Positions 27,802-34,521 of a stretch of 64,000 bases of DNA are shown one piece after another. A program made the translations under genes and the position numbers. Source of the stretch: Halovibrio salipaludis (GTDB lineage Bacteria > Pseudomonadota > Gammaproteobacteria > Pseudomonadales > Oleiphilaceae); the NCBI RefSeq assembly GCF_002286965.1, contig NZ_NSKD01000001.1:310001-374000 (forward strand), read 5' to 3'. The stretch's first letter is position 1, and the number at the start of each line of letters is the position of its first letter. The notes beneath the pieces are model-generated. The model did no database searches and had not been told where the DNA came from. It saw only the letters and a program-made list of their open reading frames with translations.

Positions 27802-28106
27802 GTGCGAACGGTAAGGATACTGGAAGAGGCCTCGCAGGAAGCGATAGAGGCAGCAGCATGGTACGAATATGAGCAGGCTGGACTCGGAGCCGAGTTTTTC
27901 GCTGCCGTTGATGACGCTATCGACATTATTGAAGAAAACGTTATCCCCTTATCACCTCTCCCCGAAGAAGCTGACGATACCGATGCAAAACGCCTAATTT
28001 TAGAACGCTTCCCGTACGATATGAGTTGCCGGAAGAAGCCATCGTAATCGCCGTTGCCCACCATTCCCGAAAACCTGGCTATTGGCTGGGAGGCAGCAAT
28101 CCCTAA
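27802..28106 (+). pseudogene. RelE/ParE family toxin, frameshifted
   Basis: GTG start at 27802. The first frame (EEASQEAIEAAAWYEYEQAG, AVDDAIDIIEEN) is a ParE/RelE toxin but stops at 28045-28047 after RFPYDMSCRKKPS. The family's conserved C-terminus is intact in the -1 frame from 28020: YELPEEAIVIAVAHHSRKPG to a TAA at 28104-28106. A deletion of a few bases after the FPYD codons explains this. The toxin is probably inactive. Its old stop codon lies inside the core of attC site 2. Confidence 0.8.
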
Positions 28107-28178
28107 CGAAAAGGCTTACGCGCCGGCTTGGAGGCGCGTAGCGCCGTAAAGACGGTCGCCGTAGAGCCACTGTTTACA
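28101..28178 (-). other. attC site 2 (attC of the RelE/NadS cassette)
   Basis: Left core CCCTAAC (28101-28107), right core GTTTACA (28172-28178, a weak match). Paired internal arms GGCTTACGCGCC / GGCGCGTAGCGCC-like. Confidence 0.75.
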
Positions 28179-28184
28179 CCTCCC

Positions 28185-28472
28185 TCAATGAAGCTCACTG
28201 AACACCTCCGGGTGCTGCTCAGCGATCCGCAACAAGGCCAGGGCCGGACCTTGTGGCTCCCTTCGCCCCTGCTCCCAATCTTGCAGCGTCCGCACGCTAA
28301 CGCCCATAAGCGCAGCGAATGCCGACTGCGATAGTTTAAGTTTGAGCCTGATCTCATGTGGGGATGACGGCTCAGAAAGCTGACGTGTTCTAAGCTCAGC
28401 TTTACCCTTCTTGAACTCTTTAATCTCATTCAGGCCATCGAGTATCTCGGCCCCAATATCCCGATCACTCAC
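28185..28472 (-). CDS. NadS/HigA2-type HTH antitoxin
   Basis: 95 residues. An acidic N-terminal helix precedes a Cro/XRE helix-turn-helix (IRLKLKLSQSAFAALMGVS, VRTLQDWEQGRREPQGPAL) ending LLRIAEQHPEVF, the pattern of NadS/HigA2 antitoxins that pair with RelE-like toxins. It begins 8 bp inside the toxin gene, so translation is coupled and the toxin is made first. It probably represses its own promoter through the palindrome at 28786-28802. It ends 6 bp before attC site 2. Confidence 0.88.
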   Translation of the reverse strand: MSDRDIGAEILDGLNEIKEFKKGKAELRTRQLSEPSSPHEIRLKLKLSQSAFAALMGVSVRTLQDWEQGRREPQGPALALLRIAEQHPEVFSELH

Positions 28473-28776
28473 CTTTAATCGCCTCCGCTATCTGCTTCAG
28501 AGCGTGGCCTGGAATCGTGGCTCGCTCCGACTTGTGGTAAAGCGTCAGCATCCATACTTCGTCTTCCGATTTCTTCCAGTAATAAATAACCCTCACCCCA
28601 CCACTCTTGCCTGAACCTGAAGGAGCCCAACGCACTTTCCGGACACCACCGGAGCCCTTGATGACGGCTCCAGCATCAGGCCTTTGCATCAGCAGTGACT
28701 GCAAGGCCCTATATTCGTCGTCCGTAAGATACTTTGGCAAAAGCTTGCTGAAGGTGCTGGTTTCTATGAAGAGCAT
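28465..28776 (-). CDS. RelE/HigB2-like toxin
   Basis: 103 residues. MLFIETSTFSKLLPKYLTDD, LQSLLMQRPDAGAVIKGSGG, RKVRWAPSGSGKSGGVRVIY and MLTLYHKSER match the RelE-like HigB2 family (ribosome-dependent mRNA interferase). RWAPSGSGKSGGVRVIYYW is the conserved core with the basic catalytic residues. It is complete and in frame, so it is probably active. Toxin-first order with an overlapping antitoxin is normal for this type. Confidence 0.88.
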   Translation of the reverse strand: MLFIETSTFSKLLPKYLTDDEYRALQSLLMQRPDAGAVIKGSGGVRKVRWAPSGSGKSGGVRVIYYWKKSEDEVWMLTLYHKSERATIPGHALKQIAEAIKGE

Positions 28777-28785
28777 CGTTTAATA

Positions 28786-28802
28786 ATACGGCAATGCCGT
28801 AT
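28786..28802. promoter_or_regulatory. Palindromic operator of the RelE/NadS-type module
   Basis: ATACGGCAATGCCGTAT is a perfect inverted repeat (8-bp arms, one central base) starting 9 bp upstream of the toxin ATG. Type II antitoxins autoregulate through such sites; binding here is inference. Confidence 0.7.
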
Positions 28803-28835
28803 AGCGTGCAATATTACTCGAGAGCGGGTTGGTAG

Positions 28836-28895
28836 GTGTAACGGCAAAGCGCACCGGCGCACTTTAACGCATCCGCGCGGCGCGACTGGTTATGC
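28836..28895 (-). other. attC site 3 (attC of higBA cassette)
   Basis: A short 60-bp attC with left core GTGTAAC (28836-28842) and right core GTTATGC (28889-28895). The higA stop codon (TAA, 28890-28892 on the minus strand) lies within the right core. Confidence 0.75.
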
Positions 28896-29204
28896 CCTGC
28901 GATCTGCGGGGGAACCCGAATTCCAGGGTCGAATATTGCTCAGCTGATCGGCCAGAGCATCTTCAGTCACCTCAGTATCGTAAGCAGCTTGCGCCCGAAG
29001 CCAATAGCCATTGGATAGTCCAAAGAAACGACAGAGGCGCAGATCCGTATCGGCGGTTACAGAGCGCTTCCCGGAAATGATCTGCCCAATACGCTGAGCC
29101 GGTACTCCAATTTCTTTAGCAAGGCGATACTGAGAGATCCCCATAGGCTCAAGAAACTCTTCCTTCAGCAGCTCGCCAGGCGTTACAGGATCAATATCGC
29201 GCAT
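28890..29204 (-). CDS. higA: HigA family antitoxin
   Basis: 104 residues. DPVTPGELLKEEFLEPMGIS, QYRLAKEIGVPAQRIGQIIS and GKRSVTADTDLRLCRFFGLS form the XRE HTH of HigA/VapI antitoxins; GYWLRAQAAYD is a family signature. It follows higB by 10 bp, the usual toxin-first order. It should neutralise HigB and repress the operon. The stop codon overlaps the attC core, as in several cassettes here. Confidence 0.93.
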   Translation of the reverse strand: MRDIDPVTPGELLKEEFLEPMGISQYRLAKEIGVPAQRIGQIISGKRSVTADTDLRLCRFFGLSNGYWLRAQAAYDTEVTEDALADQLSNIRPWNSGSPADRRA

Positions 29205-29214
29205 AAGCTACCCC

Positions 29215-29493
29215 CTAATGGTAATCAACGATTTCGACATCTTCCGCGCCAGCCTTCGTCCACCGAAAGCACAGTCGAAATTGCTGATTAATCCGGATGC
29301 TGTGCTGGCCTCGACGATCACCACTCAATGCTTCCAACCTATTGCCGGGCGGTACTTTAAGATCTTCCAGCTGGTTCGCGAGTTGAAGCTGACGGAGCTT
29401 TCTCAGCGCAACCCGCTCAAAATTCACAAAGTGCTTGACGCGACGCCCACTGACTAGCTTTTCAGTATCCCTACACTTGAATGAAATGATCAT
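29215..29493 (-). CDS. higB: HigB family toxin
   Basis: 92 residues, the normal HigB length. MIISFKCRDTEKLVSGRRV, RKLRQLQLANQLEDLKVPPG, RLEALSGDRRGQHSIRINQQ and FRLCFRW are characteristic of RelE-superfamily HigB mRNA interferases acting at the ribosome. It is intact. The 70 bp between its ATG and attC site 4 contain TTGACG (minus strand, about 29510-29515) and CGTTA/TAACG half-sites around 29513-29523, a possible promoter and operator. Confidence 0.92.
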   Translation of the reverse strand: MIISFKCRDTEKLVSGRRVKHFVNFERVALRKLRQLQLANQLEDLKVPPGNRLEALSGDRRGQHSIRINQQFRLCFRWTKAGAEDVEIVDYH

Positions 29494-29562
29494 GATTTAA
29501 TCGTGACGCATCGCGTTAATAACGTCAAGCGTTACTATAGCAAGATGATGCAGCTGAGATGG

Positions 29563-29640
29563 GCATAACGCTTGGCACACGTGCCGATTTGGAGCCGCAG
29601 CGCGGCGGAAAAGCGGTCACCGTGCTGCCACTTGTTACGC
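29563..29640 (-). other. attC site 4 (attC of the frameshifted-gene cassette)
   Basis: Left core GCATAAC (29563-29569), right core GTTACGC (29634-29640). Near-identical to site 1. The stop codon of the neighbouring gene overlaps the right core. Confidence 0.88.
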
Positions 29641-30877
29641 ATCTCTTGGCCACTCTTCATGAAGTCCAAAAATTTCTCTCAATGATAAACCTTCATGCCA
29701 CGTCATTTTGTTTGCTTCAGGAGTAGCAAAAGGGAAGCATTTAAGTGATTCGGGCGCAGGCATAGCGGCCCAGGGATTGAAGTACACGGTGCTGCCCCTG
29801 GCAGCAAGTGAAGAGGCTTGCAAGTCATTAAATAGCCATGCTGCGCTCACGCGCGAGTACTGCGGCCCGTTTTTTCCGCACCACGCACCATTTTGCGCTC
29901 TACGCATTTCTGGTTCGGCATCGACCCCAGCAGAAAATACAAATTGCTCTTGTCCAAAAAGGGCCTGCATCTCATCAATGCGATCAAGATGAAAGCTATC
30001 TAGGTTTACAGCCACCACCAGCGGAGCATTGAGATCACCATATTTTCCTCCCTTAAATTTGATTGCGTCACGAATAGGACTCCAGGCATCGACCCAACCA
30101 CCACCAAAGCCACCGATTCCAACAAGGTTTGAGCTCTTTCCCCGGCGTTCCGGCTTGATCGGGATAGGGCGAATTTGAAGAATCCAGCCGTCGTGACTCC
30201 AGAACATCGGTTCTAGCGAATCAAATCCTGAACCCTCTATCTCTCGGTTTACCTCATCAGGATCAAGAGAATCCAACCACTTGTGAACCTTGTTTTTTAG
30301 CTTTTTCCCGCTCGGAGGACTTTTAGGGCTACCCTCATCATCCAGCGATGATCATAAAGTTATGGTGGGGCGACTTTTCCAAGGTATCTAACACAGCCCC
30401 TTTTCTTGCTTCTCCGCCTTTGTCTAACTCATTTTTCTCGGTTGCCAAAACAGCCTCGAGATAAAAGCTCTCACCATTTGGATCTAAAACATAGAAGTCA
30501 GGTTTGAACAGGCTTCCATTCGGTAGGTCGGGGTGCGGAGTAAGCAAAAATCCTTGTCTTCTGAGAGCATCGTGTAAAAACAATTCAAAAGTGGCTGACC
30601 TAAAATGGACATCATCACCTGACCTGAGGCGAGAAATCAGCTCCGCGACTTCCGAGGCTGGGTAGTTTGCTACACACTCTTCAATAATTTCCCTTACCAG
30701 CCCCATTTCTGGCCGGGCAGAACGGTTATAAAAACCAAAATCAGACTCCAGATTTTTTTTGGGAGAACTGTCTGTTCGTTGCTCCTTATCAAAAACTTTC
30801 CGGCCAAACCTATTTGGCCACAGCCCCAAAGCCTGTTTAAGGGCCCTAGTTCTTCGTTTTTGGCTAACTCTCCCCAT
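29635..30877 (-). pseudogene. Cassette gene of unknown function, split by a frameshift
   Basis: Two reading frames behave as one gene. The 5' part (30877 to 30338, 179 residues) ends LEKSPHHNFMIIAG; the 3' part is open in another frame from about 30345 (LDDEGSPKSPPSGKKLKNKV) to 29635, with no start codon or ribosome site of its own near the junction. Shared features such as KWLDSLDPDEV and DEMQALFGQEQFVF continue the fold expected after PPSGKKL. SATFELFLHDAL, KPDFYVLD and FYLEAV in the 5' part suggest a PD-(D/E)XK-like nuclease fold, but this is weak. A one-base shift, real or a sequencing error, explains the split. Confidence 0.7.
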
Positions 30878-30894
30878 GAGTTCACCCAGAGTAT

Positions 30895-30979
30895 GCGTAA
30901 CGCTTTTGTTTAGCGGCGCCCCGACAGGGGCGTCCGGTGGAGGCCGTAGGCCGGAACAAACTACAACAATTTGTTAGGC
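30895..30979 (-). other. attC site 5 (attC of the GNAT-like cassette)
   Basis: Left core GCGTAAC (30895-30901), right core GTTAGGC (30973-30979), with paired GGCGCCCCG / CAGGGGCG and GGCCGTAGGCC blocks between. Confidence 0.88.
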
Positions 30980-30998
30980 AGGTTTGCTAGAAAACCAA

Positions 30999-31661
30999 CT
31001 AGTCAGCGAGTCTGTCTTGGTACTCCTCAATAAAATCCAAGACGTCATCATCCAGATTTAGCAACATACGCGCTAATTCACGCATACCTACGCCTTCTTC
31101 TTCTCCAAGGGCAGATTCAAGCTGTTCTGATGCCATTGTGATGTACAAACCAGCGCGATCAATCTTGTTCTTTATTGCCTTAAATTCTCTTTCGGTTACC
31201 TTCCGCCGTAGCGGTTTTATCTCTGCGACGCCTGCATACTCTGAAAGTGATTTTGCGGCCTGTTGCTCCCCATCGATCTCGAAACCCCAGCAATTCTCAA
31301 CATACTTGCTAATCATTTCATCAACGAACGTTACCCGCTGAACACTTCGACCATTTTGATAAAGATGAGGGAATACGACTTGATGCATTGCGTTTGTGAG
31401 GTACCCATTGCCTCTATGTTCTTGCTTAACAAAAACATGCAGGTCATTAACCATATCCAAAACGGCAGCAACGTAGGTTCCGCTTTCGTTTTTTATGAAA
31501 TAAAAATCATATGATCTCTCGTTTGCAAGACTCCCTCTTGGCTCTTGCAACCAAACTTTGGCGAAATCGACATTGTTAGAGAGAGCTGACAAAAACATCA
31601 GCTGGAGATCTCCACCCGAATTTAATCGGTCTATCAATGATTCAATATGCTCGTTTGTCAT
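30999..31661 (-). CDS. GNAT-like cassette protein with helical C-terminus
   Basis: 220 residues, AT-rich. DLHVFVKQEHRGNGYLTNAM near residue 80 resembles acetyl-CoA-binding motif A of GNAT acetyltransferases (Q/RxxGxG/A), followed by VTFVDEMISKYVENCWGF as motif B. The last 80 residues are mainly helical and acidic (EQLESALGEEEGVGMRELA). No close family is recognised, so acetyltransferase activity and substrate are inference. It is the only gene between attC sites 5 and 6. Confidence 0.6.
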   Translation of the reverse strand: MTNEHIESLIDRLNSGGDLQLMFLSALSNNVDFAKVWLQEPRGSLANERSYDFYFIKNESGTYVAAVLDMVNDLHVFVKQEHRGNGYLTNAMHQVVFPHLYQNGRSVQRVTFVDEMISKYVENCWGFEIDGEQQAAKSLSEYAGVAEIKPLRRKVTEREFKAIKNKIDRAGLYITMASEQLESALGEEEGVGMRELARMLLNLDDDVLDFIEEYQDRLAD

Positions 31662-31669
31662 GTCTCATC

Positions 31670-31747
31670 GCCTAACGCAAAGCTTTGCGGCAATTTTGGA
31701 GCCGCAAAGCGGTGTAAAAATTGTCCGGCAACAGCGTCTTGTTAGGC
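31670..31747 (-). other. attC site 6 (attC of the composite cassette)
   Basis: Left core GCCTAAC (31670-31676), right core GTTAGGC (31741-31747), both canonical. Arms GCTTTGCGGC / GCCGCAAAGC form a clear stem. The membrane protein gene's TAA lies inside the right core. Confidence 0.92.
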
Positions 31748-32308
31748 ACTACTCCCGAATTTTTCCATGAATCGCTGGGCAGACTTGTACTTTTCGGCCG
31801 AGATCAAACACATGATGGCGACTAGCACAAGAGAGCTAGAAAAGGCCATGATTGGTACCTCATCCAAGGCTGAAGCTATTCCTTTCATAAAAACTGGAAC
31901 GAGACCAACCATTGCTAAAATTACATACCAGGTGTAATACCAAGAAACAGCATATTTTCTTACAATGGCTTTCTTGTAGCGCCCCTTCCAACAGTATTTT
32001 TTTTCATTTGGCTCGAAAGTTATAAAGCTAGCTGCATCTGACCTTTCGTTTATCGAGCGGGTGGGCTCTTTACCATCGAGAATGACCTGAATTTCCTCAA
32101 CTGGATATATTTTACCTGTCAATGCCAAAAAGCCTTTCTCGAGTGTGAGCCTGTGGATATCATTTTTACTCAGGTCGGAAACGAACTGTTTTGAAAACTG
32201 GTATTCATCTCGCCTTTTGCTCGACCTGAAAACCACTATTTCCATAAAAATTTTGTAAAGCGCGACTACAGTGGCTATTACACCAACGATTTGAACTAAT
32301 TCTTCCAT
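31742..32308 (-). CDS. Cassette membrane protein of unknown function
   Basis: 188 residues from ATG 32308, with AAGGGA upstream (ATG 32326 would start inside the attC scar). One N-terminal membrane segment (LVQIVGVIATVVALYKIFM), a basic cytosolic middle (FRSSKRRDEYQFSKQF, YCWKGRYKKA) and two C-terminal membrane segments (YYTWYVILAMVGLVPVFM, IMAFSSSLVLVAIMCLIS). No family is recognised. A three-helix membrane protein beside a nuclease-like gene would fit a membrane-acting defence effector, but this is speculation. Confidence 0.6.
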   Translation of the reverse strand: MEELVQIVGVIATVVALYKIFMEIVVFRSSKRRDEYQFSKQFVSDLSKNDIHRLTLEKGFLALTGKIYPVEEIQVILDGKEPTRSINERSDAASFITFEPNEKKYCWKGRYKKAIVRKYAVSWYYTWYVILAMVGLVPVFMKGIASALDEVPIMAFSSSLVLVAIMCLISAEKYKSAQRFMEKFGSSA

Positions 32309-32335
32309 AGATTCCCTTGCCTGCATTTGTTAGGA
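32309..32335 (-). other. attC scar joining two cassettes
   Basis: On the minus strand TCCTAACAAATGCAGG begins like an attC (canonical R'' core followed by AA), but no partner core follows; the next ATG starts about 20 bases later. The remainder of the attC appears deleted, fusing the Mrr-like and membrane protein cassettes. Confidence 0.6.
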
Positions 32336-32371
32336 AAAACCTGCGACGCGGCACCAGAGTTTCGAAATATA

Positions 32372-33199
32372 TCATCGAAAGCTACCGTCCACAGGTGGTC
32401 CATCTGGCCCTACGCCACTGATAGGTTCGATGTCAAAAATATAGCCACCAAACAACTCGTTAAACTCTTCTTCAACATCGTTTAGAAAACGCAGAATCAA
32501 ATCCAAAAGACCCCGGAAATTTGAACAGTGCCACTCAACACCCGGAGAAATTAAAGACAGCACCTCCCTTTTAAAACTGTCTAGATCGGATGGTACATCT
32601 AGAAGGCTTCCGGTATTTAAGTGAGGGCTTACAGTCTCTAGATTAAACATTGATAGCGTCCACGAATGCACAATGTACTGAGCGCGCAATCGGTCAAATA
32701 CTTTCTTTTTCTCGTCCGGAAGATTGGCGTACGCCTCGTCTCGACGCCGGTTGAACTCTTCTGTGTACTGTAAGACTCGGTCAGCCGCATCACCTACCCT
32801 TGGGCAGAAGTATCTTCGCCACCAAGCCTCAAAATATCTCTGCTGGAGCTCTAGGTATGTTAAGCCGACTATATTTGTATTCTGCGTATATTGTTCAGCT
32901 CCAGACTGAAGCCCGTATTTTGAGATTATGAACCCGATGTTTGCGCCAGTCTCGTGCATCACGGTCGTGAACGAATGCACGATAGACTGCGGTACGGAAG
33001 AGTTCCAGTTTTTACATTCCACGATGTACCTAATTTGGTCCAAGCTTCTACGATCTACAGCCAGGACATCGACATTGACGGAGCCTCTCGGTGTTTCAAG
33101 ATCCACCTCTACATCTGCAGCTAGGCCTACATTACGGAATAGTCTGCGAACGCCCGACTGAAGATCTTGCCACCTTTCAGGATATGGGTCGTCAATCAT
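32372..33199 (-). CDS. Mrr-type restriction endonuclease-like cassette protein
   Basis: 275 residues. The N-terminal 120 residues form a PD-(D/E)XK domain of the Mrr type: QSGVRRLFRNVGLAADVEVD, then VNVDVLAVDRR (catalytic Asp), YIVECKNWNSSVPQ (Glu-x-Lys pair) and GANIGFIISKYGLQSGAEQY. The remaining 150 residues (EEFNRRRDEAYANLPDEKKK) are helical and unrecognised. It could cleave modified or foreign DNA or recruit to it; no methylase is nearby. Start ATG 33199 lies 22 bp from attC site 7. Confidence 0.75.
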   Translation of the reverse strand: MIDDPYPERWQDLQSGVRRLFRNVGLAADVEVDLETPRGSVNVDVLAVDRRSLDQIRYIVECKNWNSSVPQSIVHSFTTVMHETGANIGFIISKYGLQSGAEQYTQNTNIVGLTYLELQQRYFEAWWRRYFCPRVGDAADRVLQYTEEFNRRRDEAYANLPDEKKKVFDRLRAQYIVHSWTLSMFNLETVSPHLNTGSLLDVPSDLDSFKREVLSLISPGVEWHCSNFRGLLDLILRFLNDVEEEFNELFGGYIFDIEPISGVGPDGPPVDGSFR

Positions 33200-33221
33200 A
33201 ATTTTCGCTGAACCCCATGAT

Positions 33222-33320
33222 TCCTAACGCAAAGCTGAGCGGCGGGCTTGGAGCAGAGCGCAAAGCCCGTCCGGCGGAGGCCCGACCAGGGCCGGAGCGA
33301 ACTCGAGCGACTTGTTGGGC
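33222..33320 (-). other. attC site 7 (attC of the FRG cassette)
   Basis: Left core TCCTAAC (33222-33228), right core GTTGGGC (33314-33320). At 99 bp it is the longest in the array, with GGCGGGCTT / AAGCCCGTC and GGCCCGACCAGGGCC blocks. Confidence 0.88.
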
Positions 33321-33339
33321 ATTATCCTTAAGGCTGAGG

Positions 33340-34296
33340 TCACGGAGTAGATTTCAGCTTCTGAACGCCGAAATCCGCAAAGCCAGAATAATCGGGATAT
33401 ATCGTTCTATGCTCATAACCGAATAAGCTTTCCAGCCTCCGTCTTATCTCACCCTTGGCCCTAGCGCTTATACGAATAGAGTAGACCGCATCCTGTGATA
33501 TCTTGCCTCTTTTCACTCGCAGCTTATTGGGCCGAAGCGACAAGGAAGTTGACTGCCTGACCTCGTCAATTTTCCAACTTCCCCCGTCTTTAGGCCACTG
33601 ATTCGGCCCATCAGGGCCATAACTCATCGGAACACCCCCTACGACGAAGCCACCATTTTGGGCTGCAATTCTTCCGTCGAAATGCGGTGGACGCCAAGCG
33701 AAAACCTTTGTACACCAGCTCTGATACTGTTCTTTTCCGTTCTCACCTTGATCGCCGTCCGGCTGGCCAATGCGCCACGGTCGCCTAAAATCGTCCTCCC
33801 ATTCTCTAAGCCCCTTATCCTCGTTTATCAGTCGATCCGTGACATCAATCGCAAACAGTCTTCCATCTACGTTCTCTTTCGCTAGCTCGCCATTTTGTCT
33901 TTTCTCTTCCACCGCAAACCAGACACCAATCCATGGATTGAAGGTAACGTCGATTAATCGGGTCGGAGCCCCGTAGTGCTGTAGCGTTGCTAGCTGATTT
34001 AAAACGGACAAACGACCAAGTGCTGATGTCATGTGTAAGCCCCAACGGTGTAGGTCTGCCAAAATTGAACCTTCCTGCCTATAGAGCTCACGTTCCGTTG
34101 GCAAACGCCCGGTAGTCCAATTCAGTCTTCGATAAAGCGAGCTATGAAGCGGCCAGCCAGCATCCACATGGCCTCGCCAAGCAAAAACCCGACCTTTCTG
34201 AGGACCTTTGGCGAACACCTCATTCATCAGCTTCTCGAGCTCATCAAAGCTATTCACTGTCTCTTCATTCGGGCTCCAGAAATCATCGGGATTCAA
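33340..34296 (-). CDS. FRG domain-containing protein (first cassette)
   Basis: 318 residues. RVFAWRGHVDAGWPLHSSLY carries the FRG-type motif (WRG) and LATLQHYGAPTRLIDVTFNP is the second hallmark (QHxGxPTRLlDxT). The FRG family has no settled biochemical role; members occur in accessory and defence regions. The start is TTG 34296, fixed by GGAGGTGA a few bases upstream (about 34302-34309); the next ATG (MNEVFAKG) has no such site. It is the cassette next to attI and should be the best expressed from any integron promoter. Confidence 0.8.
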   Translation of the reverse strand: MNPDDFWSPNEETVNSFDELEKLMNEVFAKGPQKGRVFAWRGHVDAGWPLHSSLYRRLNWTTGRLPTERELYRQEGSILADLHRWGLHMTSALGRLSVLNQLATLQHYGAPTRLIDVTFNPWIGVWFAVEEKRQNGELAKENVDGRLFAIDVTDRLINEDKGLREWEDDFRRPWRIGQPDGDQGENGKEQYQSWCTKVFAWRPPHFDGRIAAQNGGFVVGGVPMSYGPDGPNQWPKDGGSWKIDEVRQSTSLSLRPNKLRVKRGKISQDAVYSIRISARAKGEIRRRLESLFGYEHRTIYPDYSGFADFGVQKLKSTP

Positions 34297-34310
34297 ATGT
34301 CACCTCCAAT

Positions 34311-34375
34311 GCCCAACAGGTAATCGCTGGAATTCAGCGATATCAATATTCGTGACTTCTAGATAGCGCCAGCTT
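34311..34375 (-). other. attI-like recombination site
   Basis: GCCCAAC (34311-34317) is the complement of the core GTTGGGC and directly precedes the first cassette gene. The adjoining DNA has CGCTG-GAATT-CAGCG (34325-34339). The outer limit is uncertain. Confidence 0.6.
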
Positions 34376-34454
34376 TCTCTGGGAGACCTCCCAGCGCAAA
34401 CCCTTTATAGAATAGTACCTTAGCGCAGAACCGGAAGTCATGCCGCGTAATCGT

Positions 34455-34501
34455 TTGACTTCTCGGTTTTGCGCTTTCAATAATACTGTATATATGAACA
34501 C
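34455..34501 (+). promoter_or_regulatory. intI promoter with LexA-like box
   Basis: TTGACT at 34455-34460 is a good -35; TAATAC or AATAAT near 34480 is the -10. CTGTATATATGAACAC (34486-34501) matches the LexA consensus CTGT-N8-ACAG except for the last base and overlaps the start region. LexA control of integron integrases is established in other bacteria. Confidence 0.7.
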
Positions 34502-34521
34502 CTATTGGCAAGGAGGCCCAG

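Noticed and set aside
27437-34320. CRISPR array in the repeat-rich region
   Set aside because: The repeats are of unequal length (60-99 bp), spaced by whole genes, and have attC cores; no short direct repeats with uniform spacers exist in the window.
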